23,870 bases of DNA from Helicobacter sp. (GCF_022511165.1 NZ_JAFLSB010000023.1:1-23870), one strand, 5' to 3'. Numbered from the stretch's first letter, positions 1-16,062 are shown. A program made the numbers and translations. Notes: a model not told the origin generated them from the letters alone.

Positions 1-78
1 GAAGGTGTAAATAAAGAAGATGCCCAAAACTTCAAGAAGAAACTCGAAGATGCAGGAGCAAAAGTCGAAATCAAATAG
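1..78 (+). CDS. rplL: Ribosomal protein L7/L12, C-terminal end (partial)
   Basis: The first 25 codons in frame 1, followed by TAG, encode the end of the globular C-terminal domain of L7/L12. The residues KKKLEDAGAKVEIK match the usual end of the family. L7/L12 forms the flexible stalk of the 50S subunit that recruits and activates translation GTPases such as EF-G, which is encoded downstream in this window. Only the tail is visible because the window begins inside the gene. Position directly before the RNA polymerase beta gene is the standard bacterial rplJL-rpoBC order, which supports the call. Confidence 0.93.
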   Translation, partial: EGVNKEDAQNFKKKLEDAGAKVEIK

Positions 79-104
79 TTTTCGGCTCTCTTTTTTCTGT
101 TATT

Positions 105-136
105 GTCAAATCTTAGATTCTAAGATTTGACTTTTT
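105..136 (+). terminator. Perfect hairpin with T run between rplL and rpoBC (terminator or attenuator)
   Basis: GTCAAATCTTAG (105-116) pairs perfectly with CTAAGATTTGAC (120-131) across a 3-base loop and is followed directly by TTTTT. This is the layout of an intrinsic terminator. Because rpoBC would otherwise be cotranscribed with the ribosomal-protein genes, it probably acts as a partial terminator or attenuator lowering polymerase expression relative to L7/L12. The function is inferred; the stem is seen directly. Confidence 0.75.
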
Positions 137-164
137 GCATTTATAGAATATTGTAAAAATGCTT

Positions 165-170
165 TATAAT
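165..170 (+). promoter_or_regulatory. Probable -10 box for rpoBC
   Basis: A perfect TATAAT lies 65 bases upstream of the rpoBC ATG and downstream of the hairpin, so it could restart transcription of rpoBC. No good -35 is present; TTATAG at 141-146 is only weakly similar. Missing -35 boxes are usual for epsilonproteobacterial housekeeping promoters. The ribosome-binding site AAGGA is at 222-226, eight bases before the ATG. Confidence 0.55.
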
Positions 171-231
171 TTCATCAAGTTTTTTAGAGTATTTTTGCTC
201 GTTTGAATCCCCAAGAAAAATAAGGATATAA

Positions 232-8916
<8,685 letters not shown>

Positions 8917-8952
8917 GCAATGCCTCTATTCTCTAAGAGAAATAAAAGTTTT

Positions 8953-8965
8953 TATAAGGTAGAAT
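8953..8965 (+). promoter_or_regulatory. Probable promoter for rpsL-rpsG-fusA
   Basis: The 91-base gap between rpoBC and rpsL contains TATAAGG followed by TAGAATCC; TAGAAT (8960-8965) is one base off the -10 consensus. The same TAGAATC word lies upstream of the TolC-like gene and of the DinB-like gene. A weak 5-bp hairpin (TTCTC-TAA-GAGAA, about 8928-8940) precedes it and is not convincing as a terminator, so read-through from rpoBC is also likely. Confidence 0.45.
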
Positions 8966-9007
8966 CCCCCACTTTTTGTTTTTAAATTTACATAAAAGGA
9001 AGCATCA

Positions 9008-9397
9008 GTGCCAACTATAAATCAGTTGATTAGGAAAGAAAGAAAGAAAGTAATCCGCAAGACGAAGTCTCCAGCATTGCTTGAATGCCCACAAAGACGA
9101 GGGGTATGCACACGCGTTTATACGACAACGCCTAAAAAACCAAACTCTGCGTTAAGAAAGGTTGCAAAAGTAAAGCTTACTTCTAAAGTAGAGGTGATTA
9201 GCTATATCCCGGGTGAAGGGCATAATCTCCAAGAGCACTCTATCGTGCTTGTGAGAGGTGGGCGTGTGAAAGACTTACCGGGGGTAAAATACCATATTAT
9301 CCGCGGTGCACTAGATACAGCAGGTGTTGCAAAAAGAAGTGTTTCTCGTAGTAAATATGGTGCGAAAAAAGCCAAAGCAAGTGGCGATAAAAAATAA
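9008..9397 (+). CDS. rpsL: 30S ribosomal protein S12
   Basis: This 129-residue protein is S12, which sits at the decoding centre of the 30S subunit and helps check codon-anticodon pairing. The signature [19 protein letters not shown] is present, with Lys43 at the classic streptomycin-resistance position, and [13 protein letters not shown] carries the second Lys. Both are wild type, so no streptomycin resistance is predicted from this gene. The start is GTG, chosen because AAAAGGAAG ends five bases before it and the product begins MPTINQL as in the family. rpsG follows after 15 bases, forming the usual rpsL-rpsG-fusA (str) order without a tuf gene. Confidence 0.97.
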   Translation: MPTINQLIRKERKKVIRKTKSPALLECPQRRGVCTRVYTTTPKKPNSALRKVAKVKLTSKVEVISYIPGEGHNLQEHSIVLVRGGRVKDLPGVKYHIIRGALDTAGVAKRSVSRSKYGAKKAKASGDKK

Positions 9398-9880
<483 letters not shown>

Positions 9881-9892
9881 GAAGGATAGGCA

Positions 9893-11971
9893 ATGGCAAG
9901 AAAAACCCCTTTAACGAGGATTAGAAATATCGGTATTGCCGCGCATATTGATGCAGGCAAGACGACTACTTCAGAGCGGATTCTCTTTTATACAGGTGTG
10001 AGCCACAAAATCGGTGAAGTGCATGATGGTGCAGCAACGATGGACTGGATGGAGCAAGAAAAAGAGCGCGGGATTACCATTACTTCTGCGACTACGACTT
10101 GTTTTTGGAAAGATCATCAAATTAATCTCATTGATACTCCCGGACACGTGGATTTTACAATCGAAGTAGAACGTTCTATGCGTGTGCTTGATGGCGCAGT
10201 TGCTGTATTTTGTTCTGTGGGTGGTGTGCAGCCTCAAAGTGAGACAGTATGGAGGCAGGCAAATAAATATGGCGTGCCTCGTATGGTATTTGTGAATAAA
10301 ATGGATAGAACAGGGGCAAATTTTTATAGTGTTGAAGAGCAGATTAAGCAGCGATTAAAAGCTAATCCTGTACCTATTAATATCCCCATTGGTGCGGAAG
10401 AAAATTTCAAAGGCGTTGTTGATTTGGTGCAAATGAAAGCGATTGTATGGAATGATGAATCAATGGGTGCAAAATACGATATTGAGGATATTCCTGCTGA
10501 ACTTGTAGAAAAAGCGAATGAATACCGAGAAAAACTTCTTGAAGCCGCAGCCGAACAAGATGAAACTTTAATGGAAAAATATCTTGGTGGTGAGGAATTA
10601 AGCATTGAGGATATTAAAAAGGGTGTGAAAATTGGTTGCTTAAATATGAGTCTTATCCCTATGCTTTGTGGTTCAAGCTTTAAAAACAAAGGGGTGCAAA
10701 CTTTGCTTGATGCGGTAGTGGATTATCTGCCTGCTCCCACAGAAGTAGCAGAGATTAAAGGCATTGATCCCAAAAATGATGCAGAGCTTAGCGTGGAATC
10801 AAGTGATGATGGCGCATTTGCAGGACTAGCTTTTAAAATTATGACTGATCCATTCGTGGGGCAGCTCACTTTCGTGCGTGCATATCGTGGCAAGTTAGAA
10901 TCTGGGAGCTATGTGCTTAATTCTACAAAGGGCAAAAAAGAGCGTGTAGGGCGACTTTTGAAGATGCACTCGAATAAGCGCGAAGATATTAAAGAGATTT
11001 ATGCAGGTGAGATTTGTGCGTTTGTAGGCTTGAAAGATACGATTACAGGTGATACGCTTTGTGATGAAAAAGTGCCGGTGATTTTGGAACGTATGGACTT
11101 CCCCGAGCCTGTGATTCAAATCGCGGTAGAGCCAAAAACTAAGGCAGATCAAGAGAAAATGTCTATCGCACTTGGCAAACTTGCCGAAGAAGATCCAAGC
11201 TTTAGAGTAAGCACACACGAGGAAACAGGGCAAACACTTATTGGTGGTATGGGTGAGCTTCACTTGGAGATTATTGTTGATAGGCTAAAACGTGAGTTTA
11301 AAGTCGAAGCGGAAGTGGGTGAGCCACAAGTTGCCTTTAGAGAGACTATTCGCACCGCGGTTGAACAAGAGTGCAAATATGCAAAACAATCAGGTGGGCG
11401 TGGGCAATATGGACACGTTCATATTCGCCTTGAGCCAAAAGAGCCGGGCAAGGGTTATGAGTTTGTAAATAATATCAGCGGTGGGGTGATTCCAAAAGAA
11501 TATATTCCTGCGGTTGATAAGGGTATCCAAGAGGCAATGCAAAATGGTGTGCTTGCAGGATACCCCGTGGTAGATTTCAAAATAACACTTTATGATGGAA
11601 GCTACCACGAGGTGGATTCATCTGAAATGGCGTTTAAAATCGCCGGCTCTATGGCATTCAAAGATGCCTGTCGTAAGGCAAATGCAGTGTTATTAGAGCC
11701 TATGATGAAGGTTGAGGTGGAGGTCCCAGAAGAATATATGGGTGATGTGATAGGCGATTTAAATAGAAGAAGGGGACAAATTAATTCAATGGACGATCGC
11801 ATGGGATTGAAGATTGTAAATGCTTTTGTTCCGTTGGCTGAAATGTTTGGCTATTCTACTGATTTACGTTCAGCCACACAAGGTAGAGGCACATACACAA
11901 TGGAATTTGACCATTATGGCGAAGTGCCAAGTAATGTTGCTAAAGAAATTATAGAAAAACGAAAGGGGTAA
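9893..11971 (+). CDS. fusA: Elongation factor G
   Basis: The 692-residue GTPase catalyses ribosomal translocation and, with ribosome recycling factor, splits post-termination ribosomes. The GTP-binding motifs are intact: P-loop AHIDAGKTT (17-25), switch I RGITI (59-63), DTPGH (81-85) and NKMD (135-138). Domain IV is recognisable from [15 protein letters not shown], and the C-terminal domain from [21 protein letters not shown]. Length is normal. AAGGA lies six bases before the ATG. The next gene starts three bases after the stop and its ribosome-binding site lies inside the last fusA codons, so the first lipoprotein gene is probably cotranscribed. Confidence 0.98.
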   Translation: MARKTPLTRIRNIGIAAHIDAGKTTTSERILFYTGVSHKIGEVHDGAATMDWMEQEKERGITITSATTTCFWKDHQINLIDTPGHVDFTIEVERSMRVLDGAVAVFCSVGGVQPQSETVWRQANKYGVPRMVFVNKMDRTGANFYSVEEQIKQRLKANPVPINIPIGAEENFKGVVDLVQMKAIVWNDESMGAKYDIEDIPAELVEKANEYREKLLEAAAEQDETLMEKYLGGEELSIEDIKKGVKIGCLNMSLIPMLCGSSFKNKGVQTLLDAVVDYLPAPTEVAEIKGIDPKNDAELSVESSDDGAFAGLAFKIMTDPFVGQLTFVRAYRGKLESGSYVLNSTKGKKERVGRLLKMHSNKREDIKEIYAGEICAFVGLKDTITGDTLCDEKVPVILERMDFPEPVIQIAVEPKTKADQEKMSIALGKLAEEDPSFRVSTHEETGQTLIGGMGELHLEIIVDRLKREFKVEAEVGEPQVAFRETIRTAVEQECKYAKQSGGRGQYGHVHIRLEPKEPGKGYEFVNNISGGVIPKEYIPAVDKGIQEAMQNGVLAGYPVVDFKITLYDGSYHEVDSSEMAFKIAGSMAFKDACRKANAVLLEPMMKVEVEVPEEYMGDVIGDLNRRRGQINSMDDRMGLKIVNAFVPLAEMFGYSTDLRSATQGRGTYTMEFDHYGEVPSNVAKEIIEKRKG

Positions 11972-11974
11972 ATA

Positions 11975-12259
11975 ATGAAAAAGTTAGTTTTTATTTTGGG
12001 TTTAGGTTTGATGTTTGCAGCGTGTGGAGATAATGCACAAGAGAGTGAAACAAAAGCTCCAGCAGTTGAAGATACTCCAACAGAAACTCCGGCTCCAGCG
12101 ATTGATGTTCCAGCAGTTGCTCCAGCAGAAGAGACAACAGAACAAGCTCCAGCAGCAGAGGAAGCTACACAACCTGCTGAATCTACTACTGATGAAGCAA
12201 AGGCAGAGGATACTCCAAAAGATGAGGCTGAAGCTCCAAAAGAGGGCGAAGCTCAATAA
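11975..12259 (+). CDS. Small acidic low-complexity lipoprotein, function unknown
   Basis: A 94-residue protein with a lipoprotein signal peptide: MKK, a hydrophobic stretch, then LMFAAC with the lipid-modified Cys at 17. The mature 78 residues are almost entirely Ala, Pro, Glu, Thr and Asp, with only short repeated phrases such as EAPA and PAAEE, and should be disordered and strongly acidic. The DNA word GCTCCAGC recurs several times, so slippage or gene-internal duplication may have shaped it. The ATG is three bases after fusA, with AAAGGGG as ribosome-binding site. I recognise no family. It could be a periplasmic spacer or surface-exposed filler; no function is assigned. Confidence 0.8.
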   Translation: MKKLVFILGLGLMFAACGDNAQESETKAPAVEDTPTETPAPAIDVPAVAPAEETTEQAPAAEEATQPAESTTDEAKAEDTPKDEAEAPKEGEAQ

Positions 12260-12273
12260 CTTAACTTAGGCTT

Positions 12274-12297
12274 CTTTCTCCTTTTTAAAGGAGAAAG
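12274..12297 (+). repeat. Perfect 11-bp inverted repeat between the two lipoprotein genes
   Basis: CTTTCTCCTTT (12274-12284) and AAAGGAGAAAG (12287-12297) are perfect reverse complements separated by TT. No T run follows on the + strand, so it is not a standard intrinsic terminator. The 3-prime arm contains AAAGGAG, a perfect ribosome-binding sequence placed too far from the next ATG to be used, while the real site AAGGA follows at 12301-12305. It may be an mRNA processing or stability element. Confidence 0.6.
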
Positions 12298-12312
12298 GCA
12301 AAGGAAAAACAG

Positions 12313-12795
12313 ATGTATAATTTTCTTCTCATATGTGTTTTATCCTTGGTATTTGTGGCTTGTTCGCAAGAGGACAAGGATACATCGGCTTCTCAAATTC
12401 AATCTACTTTAGATTCTCAACATACTTCAAATGCTACACAAGTCTCTCAAGAGGCAAGTGATTTGCCAACACAAGCAGTTGTAGAAACTACAGATTCTCA
12501 TAATGTAGAAACACCAAGTGTAGAATCTAGTGCAGAGCCAAAAAAGAGTGATGCGGTAGCTCTTTATGCTAAATGTGCAGCGTGCCACGGCAAAGACGGC
12601 AGGAGTGTTGCGCCCGGTAGCGTAGGGAATGTATTAATTGCTTCATTGAATAAAGCGCAAGTTGTAGAGGCTCTTAAAGGTTTTCGTGCGCGGACTTTGA
12701 GCAAAGGTGGTAATTCTGTGATTATGTATATGCAAGCAAAGAATTTGAGTGATGAGGATATTGAAGCATTAGCCGAGTATATCAATGCTTTTTAA
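12313..12795 (+). CDS. Lipoprotein with C-terminal class I cytochrome c domain
   Basis: The 160-residue product has a lipoprotein signal (VFVAC, Cys17), a Ser/Thr/Gln/Glu-rich flexible stretch to about residue 78, and a monohaem cytochrome c domain. The haem-binding motif is CAACH (88-92), and Met138 or Met140 before KNLSDEDIEALAEYI is the likely axial ligand, as in c553-type cytochromes. It is therefore predicted to be a periplasmic electron carrier tethered to a membrane by lipid. AAGGA precedes the ATG by seven bases. It shares the lipobox and acidic tether style with the gene before it, suggesting a transcribed pair, but has no obvious link to fusA. The partner oxidase or peroxidase is not in the window. 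Confidence 0.85.
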   Translation: MYNFLLICVLSLVFVACSQEDKDTSASQIQSTLDSQHTSNATQVSQEASDLPTQAVVETTDSHNVETPSVESSAEPKKSDAVALYAKCAACHGKDGRSVAPGSVGNVLIASLNKAQVVEALKGFRARTLSKGGNSVIMYMQAKNLSDEDIEALAEYINAF

Positions 12796-12935
12796 TAAGT
12801 TTTTAGAGTGCTGTTTTTGGAAGTTTTTAGGCTTTATCTTTTACACAAAAAGAGTTTTTTTGAGAGCTTAAAATCATTCCTTTTTTTGTTTTTATTAAGG
12901 CACTTTAATTGCTCTAATAGCAAAGTCAAATGTTT

Positions 12936-13023
12936 TATAATACTTTGATACACTTCTTTTGTATAGCAAAAACACTCGTATAAATATTTCTTGCAAAGAT
13001 GCTTTCAAATTTTTGCAAGTTTT
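12936..13023 (+). ncRNA. Candidate short noncoding RNA with promoter and hairpin
   Basis: A perfect TATAAT (12936-12941) is followed, about 48 bases later, by CTTGCAAA (12990-12997), a 14-base loop and TTTGCAAG (13012-13019), then TTTT. If transcription starts near 12948 and ends in the T run, the RNA would be about 75 bases long. No open reading frame begins within it and no + strand gene follows, so the promoter has no other obvious job. The structure is modest and the call is an inference. Confidence 0.3.
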
Positions 13024-13250
13024 ATGATAAAAATTTTGTTATTTAGTAAGAATCTTTAGCCTTGGGCTTTCTTCTAAGTCTTATTATTGGTTGTATTTTC
13101 CCCATAGATTCAAAAAAATACTCTTGTATGAAAAAATAAGTAGCATCTAAGCCGGAGTGTTTATGCACAAGAGATTGTAGAAATAGGCATTCACAAGAAG
13201 AGATTGAGAGCAAAGGTTTAAGAAATATTTCCTCTATTTTTAAATACTTG

Positions 13251-13271
13251 AAAAGCGCAAAGTAAGCTTTT
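13251..13271 (-). terminator. Weak hairpin after tonB
   Basis: On the minus strand AAAAGC (13271-13266) pairs with GCTTTT (13256-13251) across nine bases, starting seven bases after the tonB stop. The only T run is the stem's own TTTT. Its position suits a terminator for exbB-exbD-tonB, but the stem is short. Confidence 0.3.
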
Positions 13272-13277
13272 AGAGAC

Positions 13278-13973
13278 TTATACCCTATCAAGCTTATAAA
13301 TAATAGGCAATCGAATCCTTGTAGTGCGCTCCAAACGTGGAAAAGCTTTTTGTGCTCTTTTGACTGCATTAAGCGCGGCAAAATTAAGCGAGTGATGTGG
13401 GCAAGGCTCAATGAGATGGATATGTGATACATCGCCATTTTTATGGATAATAAATTCCACCACAACCTTATCTTCTAACCCCTGTTTTCTTGCCATAGGC
13501 GGATATTTATTTCTGCGATCAATAGCACTTTGAATCTTAGAGAAAAGCTCATCTTTGCTCCCCTCATTAAAGGCAAGTGTTTGAATCACATCGCCTTCTT
13601 CGAGCTTTTCACTCTGTTCTGTTTTGGGAGCTTTGCTTTGTGGGGTAATCTCCCCTGTCTCTTTAGCAATTTTCCCCTCTTCTTTTATAATCTCTTTGTG
13701 ATGATGTTTTTTCTTATGAATTATAGGTTTTGGCGTATCTATTGTATTTTCATTTGATGAATGTGTAAAAGTAGCAAGAGAAATGGTTGTAGCATTATCG
13801 CCATTTTGTTGCAAATCCATTTCTTGAAAAAAGTCATATAAAGTAGCAAAAAGGGCAAAATGAAGCAAGAAGCTAATCGCAAAACCAGCATAGCTTGCTT
13901 TGGAAGCACTGCTATTTACAGCATTACTTTTGGGTTGCTTATTTGTTTTTTGTTGAAATGCCAAAGTTTTCAT
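13278..13973 (-). CDS. tonB: TonB energy-transducing protein
   Basis: The 231-residue protein has a cytoplasmic N-terminus, one membrane anchor (about 28-46), a charged periplasmic linker with a His-rich patch (HKKKHHHKE, His 86 and 90-92), and a C-terminal TonB domain (about 155-231) beginning YPPMARKQG. TonB transmits proton-motive energy from ExbB/ExbD to outer-membrane receptors. The C-terminal domain carries HIHLIEPCPHHS (184-195), a cluster of His and Cys not usual for the family. AAGGAG lies seven bases before the ATG. The start overlaps exbD by 35 bases, so the two are probably translationally coupled. Divergence from nikR suggests a role in nickel or other metal uptake. It is short for TonB, with a reduced proline linker. 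Confidence 0.92.
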   Translation of the reverse strand: MKTLAFQQKTNKQPKSNAVNSSASKASYAGFAISFLLHFALFATLYDFFQEMDLQQNGDNATTISLATFTHSSNENTIDTPKPIIHKKKHHHKEIIKEEGKIAKETGEITPQSKAPKTEQSEKLEEGDVIQTLAFNEGSKDELFSKIQSAIDRRNKYPPMARKQGLEDKVVVEFIIHKNGDVSHIHLIEPCPHHSLNFAALNAVKRAQKAFPRLERTTRIRLPIIYKLDRV

Positions 13974-14319
13974 GCCCTTTCTCCTTTAAGATATCTACAA
14001 TTTGGATAAAGCTCTCAAATTTCGAATCTTTATCGCTTTTGAGTTGAATAAGCGTTTTGTTATTGATAGCCTTAAGCTCAAGCTTAAGAGATTCTATATC
14101 AATTGGCTTATCATTAAAATAAATAGTATTCTTATCATCAATAGTGATAAGGATTGGCTTTTCATTTTTCTCTTGCTGATTTTGACTTGCATAGGGAAGC
14201 TCGACTTTGATTTGCCCCTGCGCAATAAAGGTTGATACACTTAGCACAATTGCTAATAACACAAGCATTACATCAATGAAAGGAACGATGTTTAAGCCGT
14301 CTCTTTTAGGAATTCTCAT
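13939..14319 (-). CDS. exbD: ExbD proton-channel subunit
   Basis: The 126-residue protein has a short cytoplasmic head, one membrane helix and a periplasmic domain, as expected for ExbD. The start MRIPKRDGLNIVPFIDVMLV contains the invariant Asp16, equivalent to E. coli Asp25, which carries the protons. With ExbB and TonB it forms the inner-membrane motor of TonB-dependent uptake. It lies nine bases after exbB and overlaps tonB, so the three form one operon. The ATG is preceded by AAGGCGAGA. Confidence 0.94.
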   Translation of the reverse strand: MRIPKRDGLNIVPFIDVMLVLLAIVLSVSTFIAQGQIKVELPYASQNQQEKNEKPILITIDDKNTIYFNDKPIDIESLKLELKAINNKTLIQLKSDKDSKFESFIQIVDILKEKGHENFGISTKNK

Positions 14320-14328
14320 TATCTCGCC

Positions 14329-14757
14329 TTAGTTTATTTGTTGCATTCGCTTATAGCGGCTAAGTTCAATATCCATTTTGCGCACAAAGCAATTATAGAC
14401 AATCAAAGTAGGAATTGCCACTACTAAGCCAAGAGCAGTTGCTTTGAGTGCAGTAGATAGTCCTATCATAATGCTTTGAGCGTCCATTCCTCCACTCATA
14501 CCCATATCATAAAATGTAATCATAATCCCAATAACCGTGCCTAAAAGCCCCACATAAGGCGCATTAGAATAAATAATATAGAGTGCAGTGAGATTCTTAC
14601 TCAATGCCTCCTCAAGTACTTCTTCATTTGGATAATCTTTGGAATCAAGGCGTATAAAAAAGATGAGTCTCTCACAGCTAAACCATACGCTCAAAAAGCT
14701 CATTAAGCCAAGAATGGCAAAAATGATATGGTCGATATTATCTTTTAGAAACTCCAT
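14329..14757 (-). CDS. exbB: ExbB proton-channel subunit (short form)
   Basis: With the start chosen here the product is 142 residues, a short ExbB/MotA/TolQ-type protein with three membrane helices (about 11-35, 58-83 and 100-122). The motif GLLGTVIGIM (70-79) is diagnostic. The frame is open upstream to 14796, but GGAG sits seven bases before the ATG at 14757 and an exact TATAAT on the minus strand at 14802-14797 puts the mRNA start near 14790, so the upstream ATG at 14796 is unlikely. By alignment from memory, the pore glutamate of E. coli ExbB (Glu176) is Thr102 here, with Lys105 nearby; the threonines equivalent to E. coli 148 and 181 are kept (Thr74, Thr107). Confidence 0.92.
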   Translation of the reverse strand: MEFLKDNIDHIIFAILGLMSFLSVWFSCERLIFFIRLDSKDYPNEEVLEEALSKNLTALYIIYSNAPYVGLLGTVIGIMITFYDMGMSGGMDAQSIMIGLSTALKATALGLVVAIPTLIVYNCFVRKMDIELSRYKRMQQIN

Positions 14758-14926
14758 TATGATACTCCGTATTTCAAAGTATTCGATGAAGCGCATATTA
14801 TAAAAATTATTCTTAATATAAGTTTATATTTCCTTTTAACTTCACTTAAAGTTTTTATTTCACTTTTAGCTTAGTTTTTTTAGGCTACAATTTAGTTTAT
14901 TAAGTAGATTTCCTAAAGGAAGCATA
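14758..14926. promoter_or_regulatory. Divergent exbB / nikR control region
   Basis: Two facing promoters can be seen: TATAAT on the minus strand (14802-14797) for exbB, and TACAAT on the + strand (14886-14891, within TTTTAGGCTACAAT) for nikR. Between them the DNA is very AT-rich, with TTCACTT repeated 18 bases apart (14841-14847, 14859-14865) and CTTTTAACTTCACTTAAAG as an imperfect inverted repeat. TATTA (14796-14800) and TAATA (14814-14818) resemble H. pylori NikR half-sites, but the 13-base spacing differs from the usual 15. In H. pylori, NikR and Fur both bind the equivalent region. Operator positions here are not established. Confidence 0.6.
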
Positions 14927-15358
14927 ATGAAGCCTCATATTATTCGATTTAGCGTATCTTTACCAAAGCCCCTGCTTGAAACCTTAGTTGAACGTTTGAC
15001 GCATAAGGGTTATTCTTCGCGTTCAGAAATTGTGCGTGATATGATACGTGAAAAACTCAATGAGGAAGTATGGAGCAGTGGTGCAGAAAATACGCAAGGT
15101 GTAGCAGTTTTGACAATTATTTATGATCATCATCAGCGCGAACTTAATCAAAGAATTATTGATATTCAGCACAATAACACACATAAGAGCAATGTAGAGA
15201 TTCTATGTAGCACACACGTGCATTTAGATCATCATAATTGCTTAGAGAGCATTATTTTACGCGGTAAGAGGAGCAATATCGAGGATTTGAGCATTGAAAT
15301 TGGCGGCTTAAAGGGTGTGAAATTCTCAAAACTTACACGCGCAAGTGCCTTTGAATAA
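14927..15358 (+). CDS. nikR: Nickel-responsive transcription regulator NikR
   Basis: The 143-residue protein has an N-terminal ribbon-helix-helix DNA-binding domain (about 1-50; [14 protein letters not shown] and [12 protein letters not shown]) and a C-terminal ACT-like tetramerisation and nickel-binding domain. The four high-affinity nickel ligands are present: His86, His97, His99 and Cys105, matching E. coli His76, His87, His89 and Cys95. With nickel bound it should repress uptake genes and possibly activate others. AAAGGAAG precedes the ATG. The divergent exbB-exbD-tonB operon is the obvious target, and self-regulation through the shared region is likely. Confidence 0.96.
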   Translation: MKPHIIRFSVSLPKPLLETLVERLTHKGYSSRSEIVRDMIREKLNEEVWSSGAENTQGVAVLTIIYDHHQRELNQRIIDIQHNNTHKSNVEILCSTHVHLDHHNCLESIILRGKRSNIEDLSIEIGGLKGVKFSKLTRASAFE

Positions 15359-15401
15359 GGGCATAAAAATGATAAGGGCAAAGTAATTGCAAGGGTAGTT
15401 T

Positions 15402-16061
15402 ATGCAAGGCTTTGTGGCAATTTATGGCGGAAGCTTTGATCCCTTACATAAAGGACATAGTGAGATTATCAAAGCTCTATGCGAGAATCCACGCTATTGG
15501 CATATTATTTTAATGCCAAATTATACTAATCCGCTTAAAACTCCTCCCCTTTTTAGCCCGATGCAACGATTGCAAATGTGCGAATCTATTGCCAAAGTAT
15601 ATAATGAGCAATATCCCCCCCTTTCGTCTCTACCGCGCGTGAGTGTGAGTGATTATGAAGTGCTACAAAATCGCCCTGTATTTAGCATAGAGAGCATTTC
15701 TCATATAAAACTTAATATGAGGGCGCATTTTCCTCAAGCACAATATGTTTTTGTGCTGGGGAGTGATGCTTTGGCGCATTTAGGCAAATGGCATAAACCA
15801 CAGGAAATATGCCAAATGGTGCAATTTGTGGTAATTAAGCGAGAGGGGGAGACATATACCTCCCACGCATCTCAAAGCAAACATACAGATGCGCATTTTC
15901 CTCTTGCTCCACAAGTAATTGAGCAAATAAAATTAGAGCATTTTGGTGCATTATCCTCAAGTGCAGTGCGCCTATTACTACAAAATGGAGATATGCAAAG
16001 CGCACTTGAAAAAATACCCCCAAGTATTCATAGCATTATACAAGCACATTTTAGGCTATAA
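15402..16061 (+). CDS. nadD: Nicotinate-nucleotide adenylyltransferase
   Basis: The 219-residue enzyme transfers AMP from ATP to nicotinate mononucleotide, giving deamido-NAD in the last steps of NAD synthesis. The nucleotidyltransferase motif GGSFDPLHKGH (9-19) with the HxGH element is at the N-terminus, FVLGSDALAHLGKWH is typical of NadD, and SSSAVR (185-190) is the C-terminal phosphate-binding motif. AAGGGT lies six bases before the ATG. It lies 43 bases after nikR, also on the + strand, and overlaps the outer rsfS reading frame by one base (TAATG). Neighbouring nadD and rsfS is common in bacteria. Confidence 0.95.
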   Translation: MQGFVAIYGGSFDPLHKGHSEIIKALCENPRYWHIILMPNYTNPLKTPPLFSPMQRLQMCESIAKVYNEQYPPLSSLPRVSVSDYEVLQNRPVFSIESISHIKLNMRAHFPQAQYVFVLGSDALAHLGKWHKPQEICQMVQFVVIKREGETYTSHASQSKHTDAHFPLAPQVIEQIKLEHFGALSSSAVRLLLQNGDMQSALEKIPPSIHSIIQAHFRL

Positions 16062-16062
16062 T
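16049..16062 (+). promoter_or_regulatory. Probable rsfS promoter at the end of nadD
   Basis: TTTTAGGCTATAAT contains an exact TATAAT (16057-16062) and matches 13 of 14 bases of the nikR promoter element TTTTAGGCTACAAT (14878-14891). It overlaps the nadD stop codon. A transcript starting near 16069 would carry the AAAGGAG at 16076-16082 and the TTG start at 16088. Confidence 0.5.

Larger units (their letters stand above)
12796..13277. other. 482-base stretch without a confident gene
   Basis: This AT-rich stretch separates the convergent cytochrome lipoprotein and tonB genes. It contains a direct repeat AAGTTTTTAG (12797-12806 and 12821-12830), T-rich tracts, an exact TATAAT on the + strand (12936-12941) and an 8-bp stem-loop (12990-13019). 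On the minus strand a frame stays open from tonB down to 13043, but I found no convincing start or ribosome-binding site for it and do not recognise the translation. Confidence 0.6.

Noticed and set aside
12002..12269. Open frames on both strands across the first lipoprotein gene
   Set aside because: The repeated GCTCCAGC-type DNA keeps other frames open; they give Gln/Leu-rich or Cys/Trp-rich low-complexity translations, while the lipobox and start site support only the frame annotated.
13278..13465. Overlap of the 140-codon minus-strand frame with tonB
   Set aside because: TonB's domain is clear here; the overlapping start (MWWNLLSIKM) has no ribosome-binding site and is taken as a shadow. 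Only the part after the tonB stop is left open as a question.
14758..14796. Upstream ATG for exbB at 14796
   Set aside because: It lies at about the predicted transcript start, without a ribosome-binding site, whereas ATG 14757 has GGAG at seven bases.
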